Shown here: positions 24,562 through 36,264 of the stretch, piece by piece
Position numbering within the stretch: the first letter of the stretch is position 1
How the letters are laid out: the number at the start of each line of letters is the position of its first letter
Assembly: GCA_963681505.1 (NCBI GenBank)
Contig: OY811973.1
Coordinates: forward strand, 9,582,559 to 9,646,558
Length of the DNA: 64,000 nucleotides
From: Eunapius fragilis
Lineage: Eukaryota > Porifera > Demospongiae > Spongillida > Spongillidae
Direction: 5' to 3'
Notes under the pieces: model-generated
The model's input: only the letters and a program-made list of their open reading frames with translations
Told to the model about the DNA's origin: nothing
The model's database searches: none
Translations under genes and position numbers: made by a program

Positions 24562-24860
24562 TTCCATATAGGATTTGACCACGACTATGAATGTCATTAA
24601 AAAACGCGACCCGTCTGTAACAACACTCCCGACGATCGGATCGTGTAGCTTGTTTTAGCAATCGATCTAGAAGTCAAAAATGAGTAGTTTCGTTTTTGTT
24701 TCATGTCGCTGAAACGCGTGGTTGTTGAGAACAAGAGTGTACTGCCCGTCCTCGTACCCAGTCTCGGAACAAGGGGCGGGTCGTCTTCTTCTTCTCCTTC
24801 TTCTTGGCAACGCATAACTCAGGACAGGAACATTTCTAAGCGATAAAAATTTCACCAATA
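24562..24860 (+). repeat. Dispersed repeat B, complete copy
   Basis: Runs from ATATAGGATTTGACC through AACGCGACCCG, GATCGGATCGTGTAGC, GAAGTCAAAAATGAGTAGTT, CTCGTACCCAGT and GGCAACGCATAACTC to AATTTCACCAAT. Other copies: 49229-49434 plus 50500-50570 (split), 51660-51922 (inverted) and 63175-63475 (inverted, diverged). Confidence 0.85.
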
Positions 24861-24979
24861 GCTTCAGAATCGGCTGGAGGACTCGCTTTTATATAATATA
24901 ATACTTTGATAAACAATCAACTATCAGCCTCCTATGTCTTGTATAATTTAATTACGGTATCTAAAGATAAACGGCATGT

Positions 24980-24987
24980 GTATAAAT
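24980..24987 (+). promoter_or_regulatory. TATA-like box before the 25074 reading frame
   Basis: TATAAATA 94 bp upstream of the ATG at 25074. The leader (ATTCGATCGTCGTTTGTTG, TTAGTGAAGTTGTT) recurs upstream of the related frame on the minus strand near 51300-51380, so this is probably a shared element-encoded promoter. No transcript evidence. Confidence 0.35.
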
Positions 24988-25073
24988 AGCACAACTAGTA
25001 GAGAAAAACTCTTTGGTGATTCGATCGTCGTTTGTTGTGCTACTTTTTTGTTAGTGAAGTTGTTTTTATCAAA

Positions 25074-25133
25074 ATGCCTTCACGTCAAGAAAAGAAACGA
25101 GCGAAACGACGTGATGTGTTGATGCAGTGGTGA
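25074..25133 (+). pseudogene. 5' fragment of lysine/arginine-rich repeat gene (MPSRxEK type)
   Basis: ATG opens MPSRQEKKRAKRRDVLMQW and then stops. The same start is seen at 38082 (MPSRRSRREKNRAKK) and at 51302 on the minus strand. In the longer copies it leads into Lys/Ala/Tyr-rich ~20-residue repeats (DPEK..ASR..Y). Here the frame ends after 19 codons, just before the foldback insertion at 25178. The protein's function is unknown to me. Confidence 0.5.
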
Positions 25134-25177
25134 TGTGGGGTGATGTGTGGGTGCAGTGATGAAAAAAAATTAAGAAA

Positions 25178-25462
25178 ACAAGTAAATAAAAACATTCTCT
25201 ACGAGAAAGTTGGTGGGATATAGGATTTGATTATGACATTGGTGGTGTAAAAAGCAAGGAAACAAGGTCTTATCAGAAGGGAAAATGTCATAGTCCTATA
25301 TTTAGCATATTTCTAGGGCATGTGTTGTTTGTGTGCTAAATATAGGACTATGACAATTTCCCTTCTGATAAGACCTTGTTTCCTTGCTTTTACACCACCA
25401 ATGTCATAATCAAATCCTATATCCCACCAACTTTCTCGTAGAGAATGTTTTTATTTACTTGT
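25178..25462. mobile_element. Foldback MITE family A, complete
   Basis: 285 bp of two ~125-bp nearly perfect inverted arms beginning ACAAGTAAATAAAAACATTC and a ~30-base centre. As single-stranded DNA or RNA it folds into one long hairpin. No ORF and no clear target duplication. Confidence 0.92.
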
Positions 25463-26199
25463 ATTCTGTAGAAAGGACACATTGCGGGAGTGTCTACATC
25501 ATCATCCTTCTGCCATCACTTTATGTAAGATCTCTTTCTGCATGCAGGGAGGTTTAGTCACGGGTGACTGTTTAATAACAAATTCTGTTAGCAACATGCA
25601 TGTTTATTGATTGTAGCTAACATTTAAACTATTGGATAGGTTCTAGAAGGTTGCATTCATGGTCCTATGTTATTGGTACAGAGTACTTATTAGTACAGTC
25701 AGCATCAATTGTTGCCTGTGCTCAAAAGTTACCAAACAGCAAGAAAGCTAGCAAGACCATTTAAATGCTCACATGTGTGCACTCTGTTTCTAAACATTTC
25801 ATTCATACAGTAAAAAGAATGAGATTTTATAAGAGACTGTTTGGGTTTTGTCTAAAAGGTAGTTAACACTTTTATTCATGCTTCAATAATGTGTCATTAC
25901 AACACTATCAGGTTTCTACATTCAAACTATTTTACACATGAAGCTAGCTGCCATTGGTAGGCCAAGTACTCAATGAGACTTTAGTAGTGATTCATTTTTA
26001 AAAGTCATGTACTGTATTGTGCATGTGTGTGTGTGTGGCACTGTGTAGAATGTGCTTGCACATATGAGTACAGAACAAGTTATATATTAATAAATGAATT
26101 CACTGAAATGGCATTTTCTTTTATTATAGGAGTGTTGACATTGTAAAGAAAAATCATCACCACATAGTCAGGTGATCTGCTCATAGAATATGCACCTAT
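25463..26199. other. Intergenic, nothing recognised
   Basis: AT-rich sequence with a short GT run near 26022. No exon or RNA gene could be supported. Confidence 0.5.
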
Positions 26200-26460
26200 C
26201 ACTGTGCAAAAAACCTAGTATACGCTAGCGTATATTTTTGCGTATATTTCGCGTATACCATCAATATATACCAAGGGTAGTGTATATTTCGAATATCCAC
26301 CTGGTATATTTCAAGAATCCCTAGGTGACAATTATTCATTGTGCGTATTCTCGAAATATCACGTATACGCACACCGCAATGAATTATGCAACGCATTCAA
26401 ATCTAAATAACTTACATGTATAACTTTGATATGAATAATTTGAACCGCAGTATGCCTGCT

Positions 26461-26520
26461 ATGTGAATTCGAACGTAGAGCATTATGGACGTTTACCACT
26501 TGAACTATAAGCGTCGGTAC
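26461..26520 (-). other. tRNA-like A/B-box fragment (SINE-type)
   Basis: On the minus strand TATAGTTCAAGTGG (A box) and GTTCGAATTC (B box) are present, but the spacing is about 10 nt too short for a tRNA and no closed acceptor stem is seen. Possibly the head of a tRNA-derived SINE. Confidence 0.3.
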
Positions 26521-27727
26521 GTATGTAAGATATTAATGATGCATGGCATGGCTTAACAGGTGGGTAAGATAAGTGAGGAGGACAGGAATGGGGGTGTGTA
26601 TGCCAGGGTTATGTGTTATCGCATGCGTCACTGTTGACCAGTGGGTACTTTAGGCAACACTAGCTAAGTTAACGAATGCGTAATTGTATGCTGTATACCA
26701 GTGGGTCAATGTGTCTACAGGATGGTAGGAAGCATGGGAGGCCATGTTTGACCGGGAGCAATCTTTGTAACCAGGTAGCCCAGCAGGGTGGTGAATTGGC
26801 CGCCCATGACCATATAATTGCAGCTCATCATTTATATCAGCCATTGTTTTAAAGTGTGTGAGGGAGCAGGAGAATGGTCAAGATTCCCAGTGAGAAGGAC
26901 CTAGAGTTGCAGAGGTTAGCTGATATGGTTCCTGACAAATAGGCCAACAGTATGATCACCACTGAAATAGCAGTGAAATAGCAGTGACACCTTGTGGTCT
27001 TGGCACTTGCACTGTGTAAAAAGGGTTGTTATACTCGCCTGTATAACATTGTTATACAAGTAGTTATACAGCATTTGTTATACACATTGCATATAATTGT
27101 GTATAACTGTGTATAATGGTAGTATGTACTAATTTAAAAAAAAACCGCAGTGTAAAAAGGGTTGTTATACTCGCCTGTATATCCGCCTGTATATCATTGT
27201 TATACAAGTAACTGTTATACACATTGTGTATAACTGTATACATGTGATGCTAATTTTATACCGCATCATAGCGAGGGCGTAATTCGTTGTTAATTGAGCT
27301 ATTGGCCATTAATAATGGGCCATTAAATTTAAATTTAAAAAGAAAGATGGCTATACGTGTTCCGAAGAAATCGCGGAAGGAAAGCGTATATCTGGTTGGT
27401 CGGAGTTCTGGCTAAAATGTATGTATACACATACTAGCTTAGTTTATGAATTACGCACATTTGAATTTGATTCGTCTACCGGTACTTGTATACAGTTTCA
27501 GTGATGATATGTGTGAAGCCAAAAAGCCCCAAGTTGTGTAGACGTCGCGTTGGATGGAGTGACCACTGAAAGGTAAGCCAATGTAGTTTTGTAATATTTC
27601 TGGGTTGTACCATGTATATAAATAATTTATGGTTGTCATACATACTATTATAATCAATTTTTAAAAGTCACCTTTTGAAATGGGCTGATTGTAACTGTGG
27701 CAACCAGCTCAGTATACACGCCCAGGG
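26521..27727. other. Non-coding; contains a direct duplication
   Basis: At 27012-27250 a CACTGTGTAAAAAGGGTTGT / TATACTCGCCTGTATA module occurs twice about 139 bp apart, rich in TGTATAAC / GTTATAC. Its start resembles the CACTGTGCAAAAAA end at 26200. No gene recognised. Confidence 0.55.
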
Positions 27728-27910
27728 TCAGGCTACATGCTGCATATGTGTGTGATTGTGTGTGTGTTGTGTGTGTGTGTGTGTATACATGTGTATGTAA
27801 TAGTAACATGTATGATATGTGTGTGCATTTGGTACATGTGTGTGCGTGTGTGTTTGTTGTGTGCATGTATGCGCATACATGTGTATGTGAGCATGTATAT
27901 GTGTACACGT
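27728..27910. repeat. Imperfect GT microsatellite
   Basis: TGTG-rich with ATGTGTATG interruptions. Open frames on both strands are compositional. Confidence 0.85.
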
Positions 27911-28089
27911 TATATTCACTGATTCAATGTTCCTGTTACATTGGTCATGATGTAATCTGTGCATCAAGCATGCAGGATCGGTGCTCTGGGTACATTGCAT
28001 GTATATGTGTGTTCTGAGTTATTGGTGAGACAAGCGTATGCCGTTTGACAGTCTGATGCACATGAACAATGGCCTCCTTGATAATAATG

Positions 28090-29535
28090 TGCTCACCTCA
28101 TGCTGTCATGTGCTCACCTCATGCTGTCATCATGTGCTCTCCTCATGCTGTCATCATGTGCTCACCTCATGCTGTCATGTGCTCACCTCATGCTGACATC
28201 ATGTGCTCACCTCATGCTGTCATCATGTGCTAACCTCATGCTGTCATGTGCTCACCTCATACTGTCATTATGTGCTAACCTCATGCTGTCATGTGCTCAC
28301 CTCATACTGTCATTATGTGCTAACCTCATGCTGTCATGTGCTCACCTCATGCTGTCATCATGTGCTAACCTCATGCTGTCATGTGCTCACCTCATACTGT
28401 CATCATGTGCTAACCTCATGCTGTCATGTGCTCACCTCATGCTGTCATTATGTGCTAACCTCATGCTGTCATGTGCTCACCTCATACTGTCATTATGTGC
28501 TAACCTCATGCTGTCATGTGCTCACCTCATACTGTCATCATGTGCTCACCTCATGCTGTCATGATCTCACCGCATACTGTCATCATGTGCTAACCTCATG
28601 CTGTCATGTGCTCACCTCGTACTGTCATCATGTGCTAACCTCATGCTGCCATCATGTGCTCACCTCATGCTGACATGTGCTACCCTCATGTTGTCATCAT
28701 GTGCTAACCTCATGCTGTCATGTGCTCACCTCATACTGTCATCATGTGCTAACCTCATGCTGTCATCATGTGCTAACCTCATGCTGTCATCATGTGCTCA
28801 CCTCATGCTGTCATGTGCTCACCTCATGCTGTCATCATGTGCTAACCTCATGCTGTCATCATGTGCTCACCTCATGTTGTTATCATGTGCTCACCTCATG
28901 CTGACATGTGCTCACCTCGTACTGTCATCATGTGCTAACCTCATGCTGCCATCATGTGCTCACCTCATGCTGACATGTGCTACCCTCATGTTGTCATCAT
29001 GTGCTAACCTCATGCTGTCATCATGTGCTAACCTCATGCTGTCATCATGTGCTCACCTCATGCTGTCATGTGCTCACCTCATGCTGTCATCATGTGCTAA
29101 CCTCATGCTGTCATCATGTGCTCACCTCATGTTGTTATCATGTGCTCACCTCATGCTGACATGTGCTACCCTCATGTTGTCATCATGTGCTAACCTCATG
29201 CTGTCATGTGCTCACCTCATACTGTCATCATGTGCTAACCTCATGCTGTCATCATGTGCTAACCTCATGCTGTCATCATGTGCTCACCTCATGCTGTCAT
29301 GTGCTCACCTCATGCTGTCGTCATGTGCTCACCTCATACTGTCATCATGTGCTAACCTCATGCTGTCATCATGTGCTAACCTCATGCTGTCATCATGTGC
29401 TCACCTCATGCTGTCATGTGCTCACCTCATGCTGTCGTCATGTGCTCACCTCATGTTGTTATCATGTGCTAACCTCATGCTGTCATGTGCTCACCTCATA
29501 CTGTCATGTGTTCACCTCATACTGTCATCAGGTGC
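28090..29535. repeat. Minisatellite of 21- and 24-bp units, about 60 copies
   Basis: Units CTCACCTCATGCTGTCATGTG (21) and the same with an extra CAT (24), alternating with CTAACC variants. A higher-order period of about 300 bp is visible: CTCACCTCGTACTGTCATC near 28610 and 28912, TGACATGTGCTACCCTCATG near 28672, 28972 and 29157. All unit lengths are multiples of three, so two plus-strand frames remain open for hundreds of codons (MLSSCANL / CCHVLTS octamers). No start context, domain or splice evidence shows that it is translated. Confidence 0.93.
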
Positions 29536-29637
29536 CTGATGAAGATGGTTTGGTATTTAATGCTAGCATTCCTACTTACCCTAATCACCTAATAATGTCT
29601 ACTAAACCACATCACATGATCTTAACACTCACCTTGC

Positions 29638-29697
29638 ATGCACACACATGCGCACACACATACACACATACACACATACACACACATACACATACTT
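29638..29697. repeat. CA microsatellite
   Basis: (CA)n / ACACATACACA immediately downstream of the minisatellite. Confidence 0.85.
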
Positions 29698-31837
29698 GAA
29701 GAAGTTGCCAAGGGGTAATACACTCACACAGTTGGTGGGATGGCTGCTTTGCCACACCCCATGATGAGGCTACCATGATGCATGTAGCCACAGTCTTGAT
29801 AACTGGGGCACTCCTGCCAAAGGGGAGGGTTGGTGGACTAACTGTGGGCTGTTAGCACTGAAGTTTGATTGCTTTGGTGTCACTCTGAAGTTTTTATAGT
29901 TCACTGTGTGATGTTTAGTCAGTGCCAAATAGACCCAGGCAGCAATATGTTTTGGTGCCTAGCTGTGTAGGGCTTTCATTGTTCTGTGAACATTCTTACA
30001 TGTAGTGGTTGTATTGAAGGACCTTTTGGGTGGATATTGGCATGTGTGCAGCTACATACATAGGGTACGCATGTGTGTGTATCTGTGTCTGCATGTCACT
30101 AGGAGAAGAAAGCACAATTCTGTCAAGATGTGTGTATGCATGTGTCTGCATTTTATACCAGTATGTGCATGTGCATCCACATATGTTTACAATTGTCTGT
30201 ACGTGCTTATATCTGTGTGAGTAGGTGAAGATGCTTAGAATGTGCTTTGAAAGAGGCGAATGTGATTTTGGAGCATTCAGAATGAAAATGTTTAGCTAGA
30301 GGCTTGGCGCTTGGAGGTGGCACCAGTATTACTGCCATTTAGTAGCTGAGTGCACTAAGAATCTATCCTTCTCAATAGTCTTCATCCAAATTGTATGTAT
30401 GGTATGTTTGCATGGTGTGATATCTTTAAATGATATATTTTCACTCTGATAGGATCAAGCCTTACATCAATTGAATGAATCAAATAAAGTGGCAGTCCCT
30501 GGTGTGCATCTAATAGAGTCATGTTCGTAGGTGTGCATCAAATAGAATCATGTTAGTGGCCAGACCAGGTATTGTAATACAGTCTTCTGTACATCAAATA
30601 AGTCATTTCTAAGTTGCTTTTGAAACCCCACTCTGAGCAGAACAAATACAGTGTGTACGAGGCTTCTTGTCAAATGAATGTAACGCGCATGCGTAGACTC
30701 TTCAAAGCCGCATGCATATATGGCGTCATCGTCGGGAAATCTAATACTGCAACTATAACCGTACGTTCCTATCATCCAGAAGAAATATCTTAGGTGGGTC
30801 TTGAAGTAAATTGAGGGACTAGTGGCTAATTCCCAAGTCTCTCCTCTAACAGGTCCCCGAGAAACGATGAAGTCATGTCGTCACAGCAGAACCTACATGT
30901 ACATGTATATCGATACTAGTACGATGATGACGAAGAAGACCGCGCCAAACCCTAGGTCCTAGGCAGCATGGCGATGCTGTTTGCACGGTCCGTTACACTA
31001 CTGCAGGAGGTTGCGAAACTACAGATCCAAAACTGTCTCAAAGCGATGCTGTAAGACCAACTCGAGGGAAAAGGACATCACTTTCTGTACAGGTACAGTA
31101 ACGTTATATCGGCTTTTTTTTTTCCTACTGAGGAGAATCCAGCTGGAAGTCTCGAAGCGTAAGCAGTGATCATCACCTTTTTTTTCTCGATCAAATTTAG
31201 AGACGTCATAAAAGCTAGCAAAGGCAGAGCGGGTAAGAGATTGCGTTTTCATTCACACTTGCTGTTTATCAGTGTCTGTTGTCAGAATTGACAAATTATA
31301 CGAAGAGCGGAGATAGAGAAGTAGCGGATTGCTTTGGAGTATAAGGTAATGGCTTCGTTTGTTTTAACCCTGTATATTCCCTGCAGCTAGACAAGGAAAC
31401 TTCAGATTCAGCTGAGCTTGTCAAGCAATCCCGCCGTCAGTGTAGGCCTCTGTTTGCATTTGTATCGTATGGATGCTCTATTTTGCTGTAGCTATATGGA
31501 CTATGGTGACAGTACAGAGAAGCAGTTTGAAGCCTACGCTCAACTACTGCCGCGCGTTTCGTTAGAAGAGGTTGCAATGGATTTCTGAGCAACTCGTGGC
31601 AACGGCGGGTTGGAGGGCCACTACTGGAGTATCTCCTTCCTGGATGGCTGGAGAGCTTGAACGTTGTCTATTGATTGTATTGCTTTATTTAATATTGATA
31701 ATAATTTTAATACTAATCAAGCCAGTATACAACGAACATAATCGGGTGGCGTACCCAATACAGTATACGGTCAACGTAGGTACAGTGTAGTATCCGGAGA
31801 CATTAATTAGAGAATCCTCCATAGCGCACGTGATACA
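29698..31837. other. Intergenic, no gene recognised
   Basis: No domain-bearing frame, RNA gene or repeat relationship could be supported. Confidence 0.45.
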
Positions 31838-32084
31838 TTTGAGGATACTCGAAATATACGCAGTGCGAAATTGGTTCTATACGCAAAATATACCAGTGGG
31901 ATATTTCGCGTATACGCACGCGTATATTCGTGCGTATACTCGAAATATACGCAAAATATACAATAGCGTATATCCTATTTTTTGCACAGTGTATGAGAAT
32001 AGATAATTTTCAATAAATAAGCAACCAAATCCATTTCTGCTTACCTCTGAGTACACTTTATTGTCCTTATAAATTTCATCCTCA

Positions 32085-32220
32085 CATTTAACAGTACTGA
32101 TCCTTGGCTTTGATGTAACAGTACTGATCTTTGGCTTAGGTGTAACAGTACTGATCTTTGGCTTATATGTAACACTATTGATCCTTAGATTAGGTGTAAC
32201 AGTACTGTTCCTTGTGACAG
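32085..32220. repeat. About 27-bp direct repeat, five copies
   Basis: GTAACAGTACTGATCTTTGG + CTTAGGT, slightly diverged between copies. Confidence 0.85.
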
Positions 32221-32684
32221 CATCATTCTATGAATGTAAAAAGACATAGGTAATACTATCCACATGAGACACATGCAGGCAACATACAGGGGGTGTGGCA
32301 GTGTGTGGTCCATCATGGGACATCTCATCACCCATGGCACTAGTAGGACTAACATCTGATGATCCACACATCTGCATGCCGTACAGTACTGACTCAGTAG
32401 CAAGACACACCAGTCCTTCCTCAACGATAGTGCCATTGTGTGGATGTGTTTGTGCACTGCAGAATGTTCAATTAGAGTGAGGGTATGGATGAAGAGTGTG
32501 TGTGTCTAACCATAGTTCCACTGATAGATCTCCATACATGGTGTTCTACATATGGACAGTAGTCACATGTGATTCATATTCAGAACAGACAGCAATGCTT
32601 ACGTTGCATGAACTTGAAAAAATCGATTCATGCCTAAATAAATTATAACTTTTAACACATGTCGCAAAATGTTCTTTGCAAAGC

Positions 32685-35252
32685 TTACAGATCTCTGGTC
32701 CCTGCACCTATGACATCAGTGTGGTTCAATCCAGATATTGCAGTTGTTTTGCTGCAACGTGACATCTTGCAGCATGCAGCAATCATTATGACCACCACAA
32801 CCACCATTGTAGTTGCTATGGGGACCACTATATATATTACTAGTAGTTCTTCAATGTGGGGTGTGGGCAGGAAAGAGTTGATAACAAGTAAAAGAGACAA
32901 TTGAATACACTCAACCAGTGTTCCACCACTGTCACAGATGCAGCACCATCACTAACTACCCTCACCTGTGTTCTCACTGTCACACCATCACTAACTACCC
33001 TCACCTGTGTTTCCACTGTCACACCATCACTAACTACCCTCACCAGTGTTCTCACTGTCACACCATCATAACTATTTTCACCAGTGTTCCCACTGTCACA
33101 CCATCACTAACTACCCTCACATGTGTTTCCACCATCACACCATCACTAACTAACCTCACCTATGCTCCCTCTCTCACAGATGCTATCACCATCATCAGTA
33201 CCAGTTGCAGCACAGAAGTATGTCTCCTTATCCTCAAGGCCACCAAGATGGACCATCACCTCCATTCCTTTGCTAGCTGACATGTTGCCTATTAGGAATG
33301 TTGCCATGTTGGCCTTATCACTGCAGCATATCAGGCAGTAATGGGACCCTCCATCCAGAAATGTGCAATTGATCACAGCCATTGCCAGGTCTTGATAGGC
33401 TATGGTGGTCTCCATGTTGATTTGGGATACAACTGGTTGAAACCACAACTTTTATGATGGAAGAGTCTTGAAAATACTTGATTACCTTTCATTGCTGACA
33501 GAGTGGTAAAGTTCACCATCACAGTCATGTTTATTCTCTCAACATTCACAGGAGCTGCCTTGCAGTAGTACCTGTGTCCACTGGTGAGGTTATAGAGGAC
33601 ACCAGACACAACCAGACCACTCTCTGTTAGAACATAACGTGAGTATGAACCAAACTGTTCAGAAGCACAGTTGATCAAACATCTGTATGGCTGCCCATCC
33701 AAAAAGGTACACTGAATTGTTGCCATGGTATGAAGAGCAGTGACTGTCATGTAAAGATAGCAATTTGATGTACCTGAAAAGTAAATTATTATGCATATGC
33801 GTTTTTTTTACTTTTCATAATGAAACCATGTCACCCATCTCTGTATTATGATCTTTACATCACCCCAAACACACCATCTTTGCTTTCAACTGGTTCACTG
33901 TATGGACCCACCAGCCCAGTACTGCCAATGGAAGCCATCTGAGTGAAACTAGTCTGGTACCAGCTCATGGACACTTGACAGTAACAAGTGTAACGCACAC
34001 ATGTGTATGTGCTGATATTCTGGGTGTATAGGTCCTTCCCATTAATGATCCTTATGGAATAGCTAATGTTATATGTCACCTGAAAAGATACTGCTGATAA
34101 TGTGAGTCATCAAATGTGGTAGTTTACCATAGGTGTCCATGTGACCACAAGGTGAGTAGCACCACATAGCACTCCAACAGCTGTTACATTAGAAGGAGCA
34201 GTCGGTACTAAAAGGAATGAGTATTCAATTAAAACATGATGTATGCATGAGTAGTGTTTGCTGACATGTCCAAATTGTTGTGTTCACTTCACTGGTACCT
34301 GCACAGTTGATTGCAATAACTTTGACCATGTACAAAGCATCACTCATTAACCCAGGAAATGTGTAAGAATAGGTCATTGTTCCCATAGCAGCAACACTGA
34401 TTGCACCAGCCAGTGTGTTCTTGAGCCAAATAGTGACATTGTAGCTAGAAGGTTCACCTCCAGTTGAAGGTGGGCTCCATAGTACAGTGATGTCAGTACA
34501 GCTTTGCTCGAGTAGCATGATTGGTTGATATGGTATAACTAAATTAGTATAGAAATTGGTGATGTCACATGATTAATCAATTCTACATTTTGCATGCAGA
34601 AATGGATACCAAATGCTACCCTCGTGATCACTCACATTAATGGTACCATCAAATACTGCTTGACATTTACCAGTTATTTTTTCAGGAACTATCTGTATTC
34701 TGGCACTCCCAACAGCCTGTAATGGATCAGTTTCCCTGATAACAAATCTGTCAGCATTATAGCATTTCACTTCACTCCCATTGATTGGTGCAGTAACAGT
34801 CACTGATAGTGTATAGGTCCTACAGGTATGGTTTACTTGACCTTTGTACCCTCCACAGGAGGCTGCATAGTTAGGTGTAACACTACCCAAACAGTTTTCC
34901 ATTTGGTCTTGAAAAAAGAACACCACATCAGGTGGTACTTTACTGCTACATGTTCCACTGGGCAGCTTCCATACAGTGTATCCCAGAAGTGTTGAGTTTG
35001 GTGGGAGTGTGCAGGTTAGAGTGATGGAGGTGTTGGGACACAGTAATGGAGGACATGTGGTGCCATCAGAGAGCAGACATGGTAATGGAGACCCAAGTAT
35101 GGCTATGGGTTATAGGGAGGGATATTACTATCTTCCATATTCAGTGCCAGCACATTTAATTTCAAAACTGATGATAAAATCTATTACACGTATATACTAA
35201 TTTCCGTCAACGTACCAGCAGCAGCAAGTACAGCACTGAACATATGTTGCAT
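32685..35252 (-). CDS. Type I membrane receptor: Ig-like, FN3, Cys modules, TM
   Basis: Eight exons can be joined with GT/AG introns and matching phases: 35252-35216, 35102-34620, 34538-34299, 34207-34128, 34079-33875, 33773-33486, 33432-33160, 32848-32685. Exon 1 plus the start of exon 2 give a hydrophobic leader (MQHMFSAVLAAA). Exon 2 looks Ig-like (SITLTCTL, YTVWKLPSG, GSEVKCYN). Exon 3 is a fibronectin type III domain (LWSPPSTGGEPSSYNVTI ... VKVIAINCAG). Exons 4-5 form a second FN3-like domain. Exons 6 and 7 are related Cys modules, each with C-FLDG...C, ending YYCKAA or YFCAA. Exon 8 holds one membrane span (IYIVVPIATTMVVVVVIMIAA) and a ~30-residue tail after CCKMSRCSK. The exon 3 donor is ambiguous (a later GT is also in phase). 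Likely a cell-surface receptor or adhesion protein; ligand unknown. Confidence 0.75.
32912..33150. repeat. About 39-bp minisatellite in the last receptor intron
   Basis: Unit TCACTGTCACACCATCACTA + ACTACCCTCACCTGTGTTC, about six copies, lying entirely between exons 7 and 8 of the receptor gene. Confidence 0.85.
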
Positions 35253-36264
35253 TGCCTTTAAAATAAAATGAAATTAAAAAGAAATGCATTCATACCTTGT
35301 AGCATTTATTGTTTCATAATTAACACGACGTTTGATTTGGTTAAAACAAAAAATTGAATAAGAAACATCGCAAACATATATTTCGTTCATCATACCGGCA
35401 GTTTTTCATACCCGCGATTTAACACTCCGCGCGACATGCTCATAACGTTAACTTTCTTAGACCTAACAAACTCACGAATTTTATTATCCTAAAGTGGTAG
35501 CCGGTATGAAAATAAACACCAGGCCGACCGTATGCAGAATTAGAAACGTACGTAATTAATTTATATTACAGCTAGCAAATATTTTTGGTACACATCTTTG
35601 GACCATTACAGGGTAAATCCCCACTACAACATTATCACCCATTGCCATATTCTATGTCATTAAAGCTACTGCATCACATCTAAATTAAAGCTAACGAAAA
35701 CTGCACTTATGTTGCAGATAATCCTGATTTAATAATAATCCTGATTTAATAATCGTGTTCAGCTTTTGCTTCCAGAGGGGAAGAGTTCTATCACTAATCG
35801 TTGCCAATGCAGTGCACTATGGCTGCTACTAGGCCGTCAATGGATTACGTAGGTTAGGTTTTAAAGGGAATTGATTAAAGGTGAACTCGGCCTACTAATT
35901 GCAGAAAAATAGTTCCTGATAGCTTCAGCTTGAAGTGACTGGCATCACCAATACACTGTCACTCTAACTGTATGAGAAGCAAATCAATACACCAAGAGTA
36001 CCCCACACATGGCCCATGTATTCTTATCAATGCATAGCTAGTTTGTATGTTCCAACACTACAAAACTCAAACCCCCCCCCCCCCCCCCATCCACACACAT
36101 ACACTATTCAATACAAACAGTTAAGGTTGGACAGAAAGTAATCAGTAATTATCCCAAGTAGACATTGTATACATCTTCACCTTGAAGTTACAAACATCTG
36201 CTATCCACAAGATCATATAACACTCGTACTGATTCCGCCCAATATATCAATAGATATCATACTA
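35253..36264. other. Region upstream of the receptor gene
   Basis: AT-rich with a 17-base C run at about 36072-36088. No exon recognised. The receptor promoter should lie at the left of this region, but no motif was clear. Confidence 0.45.

Larger units (their letters stand above)
26200..31991. mobile_element. Candidate 5.8-kb TIR element (CACTG ends)
   Basis: CACTGTGCAAAAAA at 26200 is matched by its inverse ending at 31991. Both ends continue with subterminal motifs of the type CGTATATTTCG / GTATACGC for about 150-190 bp. TAT precedes the left end and TAT follows the right end, compatible with a 3-bp target duplication as in CACTA-like transposons. No transposase is visible inside, so it would be non-autonomous or a chance pair of inverted MITEs. 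Confidence 0.45.

Noticed and set aside
26461..26520. Functional tRNA gene on the minus strand
   Set aside because: A and B boxes are present, but the spacing is too short and no acceptor stem pairs.
30005..30224. Cys/Tyr/Val-rich small frames
   Set aside because: They follow GTGTAT-rich composition and have overlapping frames with no homology.
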